From Planctomycetota bacterium (GTDB lineage: Bacteria; Planctomycetota; Planctomycetia; Pirellulales; UBA1268), in contig VGYR01000006.1 in the NCBI GenBank assembly GCA_016872925.1, forward strand, positions 1 through 35,714: a stretch of DNA of 35,714 nucleotides, written 5' to 3'. Made by a program: the position numbers and the translations under genes. How positions within the stretch are numbered: the stretch's first letter is position 1; each line of letters begins with the position of its first letter. Below are positions 7,523 to 16,316 of the stretch, in pieces. The notes under the pieces were generated by a model, which had not been told where the DNA came from, did no database searches, and saw nothing but the letters and a program-made list of their open reading frames with translations.

Positions 7523-8739
7523 CACGTACACGACTCGCGAGTGGCCACCATAACCGAGCCGCAATGGGCGGGCCGTGCGTTCTCCGCGATTACACTCCGA
7601 TACAGCTCTTCGACTTTCGTAGCGATAGCGTCCCAACCGAACTCGTTCTCAACCGCCTCGCGCCCGCGGCGCCCCATCTCCCGCGCCGATTCCTCGTCAC
7701 CGAGAATTGACGACAGTGCGCGTGCGAGCAGGGAAGGCTCGCCGTCTGCGACCAGGCCAGCGCGGGTATCCCGCACGACACTGGCGAGGCCCACCTCCGG
7801 CGTCACCACCACAGGGCATCCGCATGCCATCGCCTCCAGAACCACGTTCCCGAAGTTCTCCGAATACGATGGCAGAGCGAGTACCGACGCATTTCTGAAC
7901 AGTGCCGCCTTCGCACGCCCGTCTACGGGCCCGGTGAACACGACACGATCGACAACTCCGCACTCCCTGGCAATGGCATCAACGTCGGCGCGGTAGCCGC
8001 CTTCGTCGTTGCCCGCGATGACGAGTCGCACGTCCGGCGACACGAGTGCCATGGACTTTACGAGTCGATCGAGCCCCTTCTTCCAGTTGATCCTGCCGAC
8101 GAACAACACGTATCGCCCAGGCCCGATCACGTCGTCGCAGTTTTCTGAAGTTGCGGTCGCGAGATCCGACGCTTCCATCGTCACGCCGTTGGCAATCACT
8201 GCAAATCGCGGCCATTTCAGACGAAATCGAAGTGCTTCGTCGGCCTCCAGCTTGGACGTCGCATGGATGGCGCTCGCGTTTGCGAGCGTGCGCTTCTCGC
8301 ACAGATAAAACCAGAGCCACTTGAGGACTCGCCGTTTTCTCGCGAATAGCTCCTTCACCAGCATCCCCCGCGGAGCGGCGACGTAAGGCACACCTCGTCG
8401 CTCAGCCTCCCGGGCGGCGGCCATCGTTGGCCAGAGGAATATCGAATGCAGGTGCAAAACATCGAATTCGGCGACTGTCTCCTGCAGCTTGTTGCCCAGC
8501 GTCCTCGAGTACCATAACGGCCGAAACTGAACCGGGAAGTACCAGACCTTTACCCCGTCGCGATCTATCGGCACTCCCGTCGGCAGATCAAGCGTGTCCG
8601 GGCCATCCACGTTCGTCGTGTAGACGTGCACATCATGGCCATGCCTGGCGAGCGATCTGCAGAGTTCATGCACGGAGCGTATGGGGCCGCCATAGCGCCA
8701 AGCCGGCGCGTACGCCGGAACGACATGGAGGATTCTCAA
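7522..8739 (-). CDS. Glycosyltransferase family 4 (first gene of the left operon)
   Basis: This is a GT-B retaining glycosyltransferase of about 405 residues. It begins LRILHVVPAYAPAWRYGG and has FVGRINWKKGLDRLV at the start of the donor domain. The catalytic EX7E motif is ENFGNVVLE within SYSENFGNVVLEAMACG. I start it at the TTG at 8739, immediately before the conserved first strand. The upstream in-frame TTG at 8775 lies inside the -10 box of a strong predicted promoter and would not be in the transcript. A GTG at 8766 is possible but would give almost no leader. No obvious Shine-Dalgarno precedes 8739, so the exact start is uncertain. The downstream genes follow with overlaps, so this gene leads the operon. 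Confidence 0.88.
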   Translation of the reverse strand: MRILHVVPAYAPAWRYGGPIRSVHELCRSLARHGHDVHVYTTNVDGPDTLDLPTGVPIDRDGVKVWYFPVQFRPLWYSRTLGNKLQETVAEFDVLHLHSIFLWPTMAAAREAERRGVPYVAAPRGMLVKELFARKRRVLKWLWFYLCEKRTLANASAIHATSKLEADEALRFRLKWPRFAVIANGVTMEASDLATATSENCDDVIGPGRYVLFVGRINWKKGLDRLVKSMALVSPDVRLVIAGNDEGGYRADVDAIARECGVVDRVVFTGPVDGRAKAALFRNASVLALPSYSENFGNVVLEAMACGCPVVVTPEVGLASVVRDTRAGLVADGEPSLLARALSSILGDEESAREMGRRGREAVENEFGWDAIATKVEELYRSVIAENARPAHCGSVMVATRESCT

Positions 8740-8774
8740 TGCGGCACCAGTATCACGACCAATCACAGCTCTCA

Positions 8775-8802
8775 ATTATACGATGTCTCGGTGCGCGTCC
8801 AA
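8775..8802 (-). promoter_or_regulatory. Sigma70-type promoter for the left minus-strand operon
   Basis: On the minus strand TTGGAC (8802-8797) is followed after 16 bases by a perfect TATAAT (8780-8775). The predicted start point is near 8768, giving a leader of about 30 bases to the TTG start of the GT4 gene. It would drive the seven-gene block down to the GMC oxidoreductase. No operator-like dyad overlaps it. Confidence 0.65.
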
Positions 8803-9105
8803 GGGGTAACTCACCCTGCTCAAGTGTCGGCGGACTGGTCCGTCTCTTGCCCCGCGTTAAACCACCCTCAACTTCCTGCGAGGGCGACGTGCGGGGTCGA
8901 GTTCTCACCGGCCTCGTAGGGGCGGTCCCGAATCAGGCGCGTCTCTTGCAAGGGCCAAGGCACCGGAGTGGTTTGATGCTAAACCACCTACATCGACGGG
9001 CCCTTGCGATCCGCTCCGAGGCCGTACACTCAAGGACTGCGGCTCCTAACGCGTGAGCGATGCCGCGATGCGATTCCAGTCGAGGCACCCAGGCCGGGAT
9101 GAATC
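8803..9105. other. Divergent intergenic region between GT4 and flippase
   Basis: About 300 bases lie between divergently oriented genes, with no coding sequence. Beyond the minus-strand promoter, it holds a nested inverted repeat at 8948-9007 and a weak possible plus-strand promoter (TTGCGA at 9004, TACACT at 9025, spacing 15). CGCGTGAGCGATG at 9050-9062 recurs at 33247-33259. GGGA seven bases before the flippase ATG is a plausible ribosome site. Confidence 0.5.
8948..9007. repeat. Nested inverted repeat (cruciform or structured RNA candidate)
   Basis: The outer arms GCAAGGGCC (8948-8956) and GGCCCTTGC (8999-9007) are perfect 9-base complements. Inside them GTGGTTT (8968-8974) and AAACCAC (8981-8987) form a 7-base stem with a 6-base loop. 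It lies upstream of the plus-strand flippase, between divergent genes, so it is unlikely to be a terminator. A regulatory DNA site, a 5' leader structure or a remnant repeat are all possible. Confidence 0.55.
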
Positions 9106-10335
9106 ATGCAGTTTGTGCGTCGATACGCTGCGAGATTTGAGTCCATTTTGCCAGGCGCTGCGAGAAGCGTTGGATGGGAGGCTCTTCTCGCGATCATCGG
9201 CTTCCCGGCATCACTACTGCTAAATCGTGCACTTGGCGCAGAACAGCGGGGGGTTTTCGCACTAGCCACATTAGTTCCGACGACGATTTTTGTCCTTGGT
9301 TCCTGTCAATGGGATCGCATCGCGAGAGGGATGGTCACGAGTCGCGCGATTTCGTCGAATGAGGCCTGGAGACGCACTTTGTTCTATTCATTGCCGCTCA
9401 GCTTAGTCTTCATTCCTGTTGGTATCGCGGCCAGCGCCGTATACCCGGGCTTGCCGAGCGAGGCGAGACTTTACAGTTCAATCTATTGCTTGAACTTCCC
9501 CATCTACTTCCTCGGCGGCACGCTGCAGACAGTGTTTCTGGCTTCTGGCGGCCTCGACTCACAGTATTGGACACGGCTGAGCATGCAAGGCTCCTACCTT
9601 GCTCTGCTGCTTTTCATGCTTGCCCGCGGCTGGATTTCGGTTCCAGCCATGGTCGTGTTGTACTTTGTGACACATGCAATCTCGCTAATGGTCGCCATGG
9701 CCCTTCGATCACATGTGCTGGCTGGGCCAGTCGAGAAGGAGCCGCCGCCCATCGCTCCGCTCGTCCAGGCGCTCCCGCCATTAGTAGCGGAGTCCGTCGC
9801 GGCGAAGGCCGACGTCTGGGCTTTTTCCCTGGTAGGAAGCCTTGCGATACTCGGGCAGTACTCCGGCTTGTCCGCGATGATGCTGCCGCTTGGCCTCGTT
9901 TCCAACGCCATGCTGAGTTCTAGCACCGCAAGGCTCGATTGGAGGGACAGCAAGGCGGTGCATCGCTACCTGCTGCGTGCCACCGGAGTCCTAGGTGTGC
10001 TGTTCTTGGCGGTGAGCATTTCGGGAGTCTGGCTCGGCCCGGTACTGCTGCGGATGCTCTTGGGCACCAGTTTCGTAGACGGCGAATGGATGGTGCCATG
10101 GATAGCGGTCGTTGTCGCCGTCCAGTCACTGAGCAATCAGTTTCACGCGTCGGTCCAACTCTCCGGAAGAACAGCCGCATTCCTGCGGATTCAGACAGGA
10201 GACTCCGTGATTCGGCTCGCCTTGACGCTCGGCGCGGCGGCATTTTTCGGTGTGACCGGCATCCTCGTCGGACTGATCGTGGCCTCGATCATCAAGATCG
10301 CTTGGAGCAGCTATGCGCTCGGGCAACTCGCGTAG
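9106..10335 (+). CDS. Wzx-like oligosaccharide flippase (MATE/MOP superfamily), copy 1
   Basis: This is a 409-residue polytopic membrane protein with roughly twelve hydrophobic segments and little soluble sequence. It resembles the polysaccharide transporters that flip undecaprenyl-linked repeat units. The N-terminal region contains LLNRALGAEQRGVFALAT, the usual Wzx pattern of a helix, then LG..e.G.falat. The middle contains ESVAAKADVWAFSLVGSLAILGQYSG, again typical. The start at 9106 has GGGA seven bases upstream. It is alone on the plus strand between divergent and convergent minus-strand genes, and the sequence looks less GC-rich than its neighbours, suggesting separate acquisition. A second flippase sits at 27801-29327. 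Confidence 0.85.
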   Translation: MQFVRRYAARFESILPGAARSVGWEALLAIIGFPASLLLNRALGAEQRGVFALATLVPTTIFVLGSCQWDRIARGMVTSRAISSNEAWRRTLFYSLPLSLVFIPVGIAASAVYPGLPSEARLYSSIYCLNFPIYFLGGTLQTVFLASGGLDSQYWTRLSMQGSYLALLLFMLARGWISVPAMVVLYFVTHAISLMVAMALRSHVLAGPVEKEPPPIAPLVQALPPLVAESVAAKADVWAFSLVGSLAILGQYSGLSAMMLPLGLVSNAMLSSSTARLDWRDSKAVHRYLLRATGVLGVLFLAVSISGVWLGPVLLRMLLGTSFVDGEWMVPWIAVVVAVQSLSNQFHASVQLSGRTAAFLRIQTGDSVIRLALTLGAAAFFGVTGILVGLIVASIIKIAWSSYALGQLA

Positions 10336-10409
10336 TCGTCATGCATGGTGGTTGGGAAACCAGCCGTCCGGTTCGGCGGCTACTGGTCTGATGGCCGCCA
10401 ACAGCGCTG

Positions 10410-11111
10410 TCACCGATCACGCAGGAACGTGAAGTCAGCGCCCCGCTTATATACGATGCGGAATCCCGCACTCCGCAGCATGCTAACCGCTCGCGAGGTT
10501 TGCCTCGCTGTATGGCCTGGCAGAAAGTGATGAAACTCCACGCATAGTTGGTGAATCACGATTCCCGAGTCCAAGACATCGTCGAGCACCTCGTACTCAA
10601 AACCCTCGATGTCGAGTTTGAGGAGGTCGATCTCAAGATGTCCGCGCTGAGAGGCTTGCTCAGCAAGGCGCACGCACGTGAAGTTTACGGCGTCCTGCTC
10701 GGTCGCCTGCTTCCGAAACGATCCTTCTTCTGCCCGCCTAGGCGGAGCGAACACATGCGTCCCTGCGCGACCCGCAAGACCAAGTGGCTCGTACGTCAGC
10801 CGCTTATGCTGATTCCGCGAACTCCGCATCGTCTCCTGCCCCGTTGGGCTAGGGTCATAGATGAAGATGCGACAAGAAAACGCATTGAGCAGTTCTAACT
10901 CGGTTGAGATGTCCTTCCCGACGCCGCCCGAGTAAACAACTGGCTCTCGCCCAGCCCATCCATCCGTGTAGATATACCACACGTTGTCTTTGCCATACGG
11001 ACGAATGTCCTTCTCAGACGCGCAGAACGGCGCATCGAGCACCAGACGCGCGAAGCGGCGGAATGACGCAATACTTGGACGGGACACCGCAGTGAGCGCT
11101 CTCAAGTACAT
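10410..11111 (-). CDS. FkbM-family methyltransferase (copy 1)
   Basis: This protein of about 233 residues has the FkbM signature: EIDLLKLDIEGFEYEVLDDV, then VIHQLCVEFHHF, and a C-terminal GFRIVYKRGADFTFLR. FkbM-type enzymes O-methylate hydroxyls using S-adenosylmethionine, commonly on glycans. The usual N-terminal motif I is less clear: VVYSGGVGKDISTELELL occupies that place. That is typical of a divergent FkbM branch in which the aspartate-glycine loop reads GGVGxD. I start at the ATG at 11111, with AAAGG seven bases upstream; a GTG at 11144 is possible. It converges with the flippase end at 10335 and follows the aldo/keto reductase in the same direction after a short gap. Confidence 0.8.
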   Translation of the reverse strand: MYLRALTAVSRPSIASFRRFARLVLDAPFCASEKDIRPYGKDNVWYIYTDGWAGREPVVYSGGVGKDISTELELLNAFSCRIFIYDPSPTGQETMRSSRNQHKRLTYEPLGLAGRAGTHVFAPPRRAEEGSFRKQATEQDAVNFTCVRLAEQASQRGHLEIDLLKLDIEGFEYEVLDDVLDSGIVIHQLCVEFHHFLPGHTARQTSRAVSMLRSAGFRIVYKRGADFTFLRDR

Positions 11112-11168
11112 TCCGTTGCCTTTCGTAGAAGTATTATCAGGCACCTGGCTACGAATCTTCCGTCTATG

Positions 11169-12008
11169 CTAAGCATCCAAAGCGGCAGCTTTGGCGATTT
11201 GCCTGAGCCTGTGCGGCGTGGATGCGGATACGATCAGAACTGACGCGGGCGCCAGTGCCGCAAACTGTCTCATCCGCCATTCGAGATCGGCGTCCGTAGC
11301 AAGACAGGGTACACCGTCGCGATAACGCAGGGCTCCATGAAACACATGCATAACGTCGCTTCCGCTTCCTGACCAAAGACAGCCGGGCCAACCAGACTGC
11401 CAGACGTTTCCGAACACCACTGGGCTCTCGCCCATCGCACCGACTGCAGCTCCGTAGCATCGCGCCAGACCATCCTTCACCGCATCAGCAAAGTGCTGGG
11501 CTGTCTCGGGCGTGAGATCCTCCGGCACCGGTTCGTGCGCCAGAAATACATCTACGGAGCTTCGCCTGAGGAGTCGGAGACTCGTATCGAGCGATTGCCG
11601 GATCGCAGTTGCGGAGAAGTCATGCCTCTCCGCCAATAACCCCGAGGGCCGGGCCTGGGAACGCACCCGGCGGACCAAGTGACGGAAGGATTGGCTTCCA
11701 TCGAGAATCGGCTTGGCGAGCCGCCGAACGCGCTCGTAGATTGGCCGGTACGGCGGCCGTGGAATGCCGTGCTTCGTTGCGATGACAACCTCCTGCGAGT
11801 CGCCGATCACGTGGCCCAACACCTCCTCGGCGGTGCCTCCGCCGTAGCTGGGCGCCACGTCGAAGTAGCGGACGCCGAGTTCCAACGCAGTTTCAACGAG
11901 TCTCGCGCTGCGAGCGAGGCTGCCGCGCCCACTTAGCGTGCCGCACCCAAAGCCGAGGAATGGCACGGTACGCCCCAAGGGGCGAAGCTCTACGGCCCGA
12001 AGCGTCAT
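11169..12008 (-). CDS. Aldo/keto reductase (copy 2)
   Basis: This 279-residue NAD(P)H-dependent aldo/keto reductase keeps all four catalytic residues: Asp50 (YFDVAP), Tyr55 (SYGGG), Lys79 (IATKHG) and His158 (FLAHEP). It resembles the copy at 3179-4024 in length and motif spacing, but the two are clearly divergent in sequence. The ATG at 12008 overlaps the stop of the upstream GMC oxidoreductase as ATGA, so the pair is translationally coupled. In the other copy the gene order is reversed. It is likely to act on a keto sugar or aldehyde in the same pathway as its GMC partner, which is inference. Confidence 0.88.
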   Translation of the reverse strand: MTLRAVELRPLGRTVPFLGFGCGTLSGRGSLARSARLVETALELGVRYFDVAPSYGGGTAEEVLGHVIGDSQEVVIATKHGIPRPPYRPIYERVRRLAKPILDGSQSFRHLVRRVRSQARPSGLLAERHDFSATAIRQSLDTSLRLLRRSSVDVFLAHEPVPEDLTPETAQHFADAVKDGLARCYGAAVGAMGESPVVFGNVWQSGWPGCLWSGSGSDVMHVFHGALRYRDGVPCLATDADLEWRMRQFAALAPASVLIVSASTPHRLRQIAKAAALDA

Positions 12009-13573
12009 ATGCCGACCAAGTGCCTCTTCAGCCTCATAGCAAGCGCCATCGCCGAAAACGTGGTGTTCGCATTTCCCGATGATCGAAACACACTCGCCCC
12101 TAAGACGTACAAGTTCCGGGTCCCGAATACCCGCAAGTCGCGATCGACAACGCCGGTCTCAGGGCTCTCGCCCATGACGCACCCGCCTGCTTGATGCCCG
12201 GTTTCATAGAGTCCGTCGAGGAACTCGGTTCGGCCCGCCGCCAACTCGGGCACGATCACAACGTCGGCGATCGGCGCGAGTGCGACTGCGACGCGCTCTG
12301 CGAACTGCTTGATCTGTGGCAGTTCGATCTGCCCCACGCGCCAGTCAAGAATCACCTTCGGCAGGCCGTAGACGTCGCGGCATGTGGTGTCGATCGTGAT
12401 GCGACTCTCGTCGAGGGGAACCGTTTCGCTCTGCACATGGAGCGAGATCTTGGCTGATCCCGGTATCAGCAGCCTGTGCTGTACCGCGTAGTTCCACATC
12501 AGCGGTAGGAGGTAACGAGAGCAAGCGATCGAGTTCTTCAGCAACGCCTTGAGCGACCCAACACGTCGACCGTACAACGCCGCCTTGACGAACTGCTTGA
12601 GAAACACAAGGTTCTCGGAGATGCTGCTCTCGAATGCCAGCATCGCCTGAATATTGAGATTTCCCGGTTGCCCTACAAAGTCGTTCGTCGTGCGAATCTT
12701 TGGCTGAAGCTTGTCTCCCTTCACAACGAGTGTGGCAAACGCTCGCGAGAAGTCGCGCATGGCGTGGGGCTTGATGTCGGCGATCCGGCCGCCCAAGTGA
12801 TCCTGAAACCGTCTGCCCACCATCCTGTTGTGTCGCCAGGGGCAGTCAGCCACAGTGGCACCGTGGAGCAGCAATCGCACGTTCTCGACGGTGCCCGCAG
12901 CCAAAACAAACCGCTGTCCGCGAACGCGAACGCGACGCCCCTGCCCGTCGCACACCTCCACGGCGGCGATGCGATCCCCGTCGAACGTGAACCCGCACAC
13001 TGTGGCGTCCGTCGCTACCAACAGATTGGAATCCGTCTCGATCTCTCGCGAGAACAAGACTGCCAGGTTTGGCATCCGCATCCATCGCGTCAGGAACACC
13101 TCAAGTCCCTGGCCCAACTGGGGCCGGGGCGTGCCAAGCCACTCCCAGACAGCGGGATCCTCGATGATATCGTCTGGCACACCCAACGCCTGATACGTCT
13201 CGCGGAAATGAGATGCCAACTCTTCATACCGAATGGGCCAAGCCTCGCCGCATGGCCACTCCCGTCGCTGGAGGTCTGCCGGCATGAGTTCCACGAGCTG
13301 CCCGCCCCAGAGATTCGTGGTGCCCCCAAGGGATCGACTGCGGCTGATCTGAATACCCTGATGCCGCCGTCCTACGCACTCGAAAGTTGTGTTAGCGAAG
13401 CCACCCAGAGTGCGGCCGCCTGCCTCAAGCACCAAGGCTCGCACGCCGACTCGCGCAAGCAAGACACCGAGGAACAGCCCCACGGCACCGGAGCCTACGA
13501 TCACCACTGGCGGCGCGTCGTCGCTCTCGCTCATGCGCGATAGGTCATCGAGGGCTATCTGCATATCGCCCAA
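12005..13573 (-). CDS. GMC-family FAD-dependent oxidoreductase (copy 2)
   Basis: This 522-residue GMC oxidoreductase has VVIVGSGAVGLFLG as its FAD Rossmann loop, with the acidic end LVLEAGG. SLGGTTNLWGGQLVEL follows at the flavin contact. At the C-terminus a His in GHQAGGCVMG (about residue 460) and an Asn in SSGNANTTF match the catalytic pair. No secretion signal is seen. The TTG at 13573 is the longest start. The ATG at 13564 or the ATG 39 bases below 13573 could equally serve, since no clear ribosome site distinguishes them. Its closest analogue in the window is the protein at 1580-3175. Coupled downstream to an aldo/keto reductase, it may oxidise a sugar hydroxyl to a ketone that the partner then reduces. 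Confidence 0.88.
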   Translation of the reverse strand: MGDMQIALDDLSRMSESDDAPPVVIVGSGAVGLFLGVLLARVGVRALVLEAGGRTLGGFANTTFECVGRRHQGIQISRSRSLGGTTNLWGGQLVELMPADLQRREWPCGEAWPIRYEELASHFRETYQALGVPDDIIEDPAVWEWLGTPRPQLGQGLEVFLTRWMRMPNLAVLFSREIETDSNLLVATDATVCGFTFDGDRIAAVEVCDGQGRRVRVRGQRFVLAAGTVENVRLLLHGATVADCPWRHNRMVGRRFQDHLGGRIADIKPHAMRDFSRAFATLVVKGDKLQPKIRTTNDFVGQPGNLNIQAMLAFESSISENLVFLKQFVKAALYGRRVGSLKALLKNSIACSRYLLPLMWNYAVQHRLLIPGSAKISLHVQSETVPLDESRITIDTTCRDVYGLPKVILDWRVGQIELPQIKQFAERVAVALAPIADVVIVPELAAGRTEFLDGLYETGHQAGGCVMGESPETGVVDRDLRVFGTRNLYVLGASVFRSSGNANTTFSAMALAMRLKRHLVGI

Positions 13574-13985
13574 CTACCCAGAAGCAAAAACAACGCACTT
13601 TTACGGCTGCTAGGACGTCCTGCGGCACGACCCAGAACATGGTCACACCGGAACGCAAATACGTGTAGTGTCAAGTCTATTGCATCGATGGACCGGTACT
13701 CAAAACGCCTTTCGCACAGACATTCCTTTTGTGATACGCGGGAAGATCGACCCGATCCTACGGACTCGTCGCGCAGCCGCCACAGGCTCCTTACGCATTT
13801 GGTTAGCTTGCTTATTGACCATAAGCGAACACGCTCCCTTGCTTCAGAGATCCGCAGCATCGATTGCAAAAGATTGACACGCGGTCCAAGCATTAATCAG
13901 ACAACCCATACGATCCGATTGGAAGTGCCAACCAAGGCAAGCGTACGCTTCCTGCGAGGGAGTCAAGTCTGCATATTTTATGGGG
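13574..13985. other. Long intergenic region, no supported gene
   Basis: About 410 bases of relatively AT-rich sequence lie between the GMC oxidoreductase and a CgeB-like gene, both on the minus strand. Frames of about 100 codons exist on both strands, but they lack ribosome sites and recognisable motifs and are rich in Arg and Ser as random frames are. TTGACA occurs on the minus strand near 13668 and on the plus strand near 13875, each without a convincing -10. It probably carries the promoter for the GMC/reductase pair and may be a recombination junction. Confidence 0.4.
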
Positions 13986-15017
13986 TCACGTAGCCAGACC
14001 CGCAGCCCGTAGAGCATTGAGGATAACCGAATAGGCGGCGGCCGCTCGGTCCGCATACGAGTAACCTGAACAGAGTGATCGCTCCCGGGCTGCGACACGT
14101 ATGCGGGACGCGGACACCCGGTCTAATGCCAAAAGACGCCGTATCTGCTCGAACATTCTCAGCTCTGTGTCATAGCAAATGATTTCGGTGCCGGACTCGA
14201 AAAACTCTCGCTGCTCGGCGGTATCGGGGGTGAGCAAGATGCCACCGGCCGCTGGCACTTCAAAGGTCCGCTGATTGTGAGAGCCGCGGTTGTGTGTGCG
14301 AAACAAATTAATCTGAACGCGATATGAACGAAGCACTCGCCAAAAGTCAGGGCCGTACACCTCGTCGAACAATCGGATGTTGGCCTCTCCGCCGAGTTGT
14401 CTAGCGTGTCTATTCAGCGGGCCGTGCACATCCAAGGGCACGCCGCTTCGCCCAAGCCACGCTAGGGTCTTAACCCTAGTAGCATCAATGGTGCCTAAGA
14501 AACATGCTCGTGGAATCTCCTCAACGGCTTCGATCAAGTGAAAGAGGTGATTCGGCAAATGGAAACCAAATGGCAGCCAAACACCAGTCTTGGGAAGGCT
14601 GCGGACCAACTCCCGATGGTACGAGAGATAGATGTCGTAGAGCGGCACGCACTCCGCGACATTGCCTCCGCCGTGTGTGACCGACGTGCGGATGTAGGGA
14701 TGATCCGGGTTGTAGTTCGCAACGAGCACCCCCATCCTCTTGAGTCCGAGGATCGTTTCGGGCATGATTTCGATGCCTTTGAACACCCAAACCACGTCCG
14801 GCCTCGTCGTGCGACATTCCTGGAGCAGACACTCGTTGACGCGTGTGTAGAGAGTCCGGTCGTGAAGGCGTTGACGCACGCGGGTGACAAAGCCATCCGC
14901 GACATGCTGGCTGGGGTCGAACAGCGCGACGTCGCAACCGAGATCCGTCAATGCACTCGTGAAGAAGTTTTCGATGGCCCCGGCACTTTGAGACCCTACA
15001 AGCAAGAGGCGTGGCAT
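13986..15017 (-). CDS. CgeB-like glycosyltransferase (Glyco_trans_1_2 type), copy 1
   Basis: This 343-residue protein resembles the CgeB/DUF3880 GT-B group that appears in surface-glycan and spore-coat loci. The N-terminus LLLVGSQSAGAIENFF forms the first Rossmann strand. PDVVWVFKGIEIMPETIL is characteristic of the family, as is VANYNPDHPY. Near the C-terminus QRTFEVPAAGGILLTPDT followed by EFFESGTEIICY is the conserved donor-site segment. The ATG at 15017 lacks a strong ribosome site. It is divergent from the GT4 gene at 15138. The related protein at 21115-22188 shares the same C-terminal pattern. Confidence 0.8.
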   Translation of the reverse strand: MPRLLLVGSQSAGAIENFFTSALTDLGCDVALFDPSQHVADGFVTRVRQRLHDRTLYTRVNECLLQECRTTRPDVVWVFKGIEIMPETILGLKRMGVLVANYNPDHPYIRTSVTHGGGNVAECVPLYDIYLSYHRELVRSLPKTGVWLPFGFHLPNHLFHLIEAVEEIPRACFLGTIDATRVKTLAWLGRSGVPLDVHGPLNRHARQLGGEANIRLFDEVYGPDFWRVLRSYRVQINLFRTHNRGSHNQRTFEVPAAGGILLTPDTAEQREFFESGTEIICYDTELRMFEQIRRLLALDRVSASRIRVAARERSLCSGYSYADRAAAAYSVILNALRAAGLAT

Positions 15018-15137
15018 GTCAGTCGATGGGAGTCGCGGGGAGTGCGGTTATCGCGCGATGGCAGGGTGTCGAGATGAGCCCGATGAGCGCGGTGCGGCAT
15101 CAAGACGAGACCAATTGCAGCAGTTTAAGAGGTCGCC

Positions 15138-16298
15138 ATGAAGGTGTGCGTTGCCTGCTATGGACGGTTTCACGCTTACAATCTAGCCGACCAGTTGTTC
15201 GCGCATGGCCATTTGCACTCGCTGATCACCGGATACCCCTATTTCAAAGCCCGGCAGCACACGTCGTTGAGCCGCAGCCTCGTGAGAACGTTGCCGCACA
15301 TAACGGCACTGGGCCACCTGGGCCGTCGCCTGCCGAAATGGGCCGCATGCGGCCTGGATGAGGAACGAGGCCTGACACATGCGTGGGACCAGGCCGTAGC
15401 CCGTAGGATTCCCGAAGGCATCGATATTCTCGATACCTACGCGGGGATGTCGCTCCAGACGATTCGACGAGCGCGTGCGAAGGGCATCAAGACGGTTTTG
15501 GAACGCGGCAGTTCGCATCGGGCCTTTCAGATGAGCATTCTGGAAGAGGAACACCGTCGATTCGGCATGCCATTTGAGCACGATCCCGCCATGATGGAGA
15601 GGGAGCTTCGTGAATACGAGGAGACTGATGCGATCGCGATTCCCAGCAGCTACGTTCGCAAGTCGTTTCTTGAGCGGGGTGTGTCTTCGACGAAGTTACT
15701 ACAGGTTCCTTACGGCGTCGACCTGAGCCGTTTTCGGCCGGAGCCCAAGAAGGATGATGTTTTTCGTGTGATCTTTGTCGGAGGCTTCTCGCTCCGCAAA
15801 GGCGTCCAATATCTTCTCGACGCATGGCGACGTCTCTCGCTTTGTGACAGCGAACTCTGTTTCATCGGGGGCCATGACCCCAAACTGCTGGAGCATCTCG
15901 GGTTCTCTAACATCCCTCGCACGCGGTTCCTCGGCCCGGTGCCAAACGCCGAACTTCGACACGCGATCTCTCAAGGTGACATTTTCGTGCTGCCTTCGAT
16001 CGAGGAAGGATTGGCGCTCGTGATGGCTCAGGCCATGGCCTGCGGCCTCCCCGTCATCCATACCACAAACACCGGCGGTGCCGACCTCGTCCGACACGGC
16101 ATTGACGGCTTCGAGGTCCCGATTCGGGACGCAGACGCCTTGGCTGAGAAGATTCAAATCTTCCACGACGATCGCTCGCTGGCGCGGTACATGGGTCAGA
16201 ATGCTTTGGAGCGGGTGAAGTCTTTGGGGGGCTGGTCGGACTATGGCGTCCGGACGATTCAGGGATACAAACGACTGCTCGGGCATGCTACCGGGTGA
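15138..16298 (+). CDS. Glycosyltransferase family 4
   Basis: This 386-residue GT-B glycosyltransferase starts MKVCVACYGRFHAYNLADQL. It has LERGSSHRAFQMSILEEE in the acceptor domain and PYGVDLSRFRP at the interdomain junction. The donor domain begins FVGGFSLRKGVQYLLDAW. The catalytic region reads SIEEGLALVMAQAMACG, so the second glutamate of the usual EX7E is a glutamine; several GT4 groups carry this change and it does not by itself imply loss of activity. AGAGG seven bases before the ATG is a good ribosome site. It is one of three plus-strand genes interrupting the minus-strand locus. Its 3' end faces the lyase-like gene with an 18-base gap. Confidence 0.92.
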   Translation: MKVCVACYGRFHAYNLADQLFAHGHLHSLITGYPYFKARQHTSLSRSLVRTLPHITALGHLGRRLPKWAACGLDEERGLTHAWDQAVARRIPEGIDILDTYAGMSLQTIRRARAKGIKTVLERGSSHRAFQMSILEEEHRRFGMPFEHDPAMMERELREYEETDAIAIPSSYVRKSFLERGVSSTKLLQVPYGVDLSRFRPEPKKDDVFRVIFVGGFSLRKGVQYLLDAWRRLSLCDSELCFIGGHDPKLLEHLGFSNIPRTRFLGPVPNAELRHAISQGDIFVLPSIEEGLALVMAQAMACGLPVIHTTNTGGADLVRHGIDGFEVPIRDADALAEKIQIFHDDRSLARYMGQNALERVKSLGGWSDYGVRTIQGYKRLLGHATG

Positions 16299-16316
16299 AC
16301 CTCGGCCCGAAGCGGA

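Noticed and set aside
10336-10409. Possible bidirectional terminator between flippase and FkbM gene
   Set aside because: Short GC inverted repeats (GCCG/CGGC, GGCGG/CCGCC) exist but lack a T run on either strand, so the support is too weak.
12668-13543. 291-codon plus-strand frame
   Set aside because: It is antisense to the GMC oxidoreductase, whose conserved motifs are clear.
13555-13893. 112-codon minus-strand frame in the intergenic gap
   Set aside because: It has no ribosome site, no motif and random-like composition. It also overlaps the start of the GMC gene.
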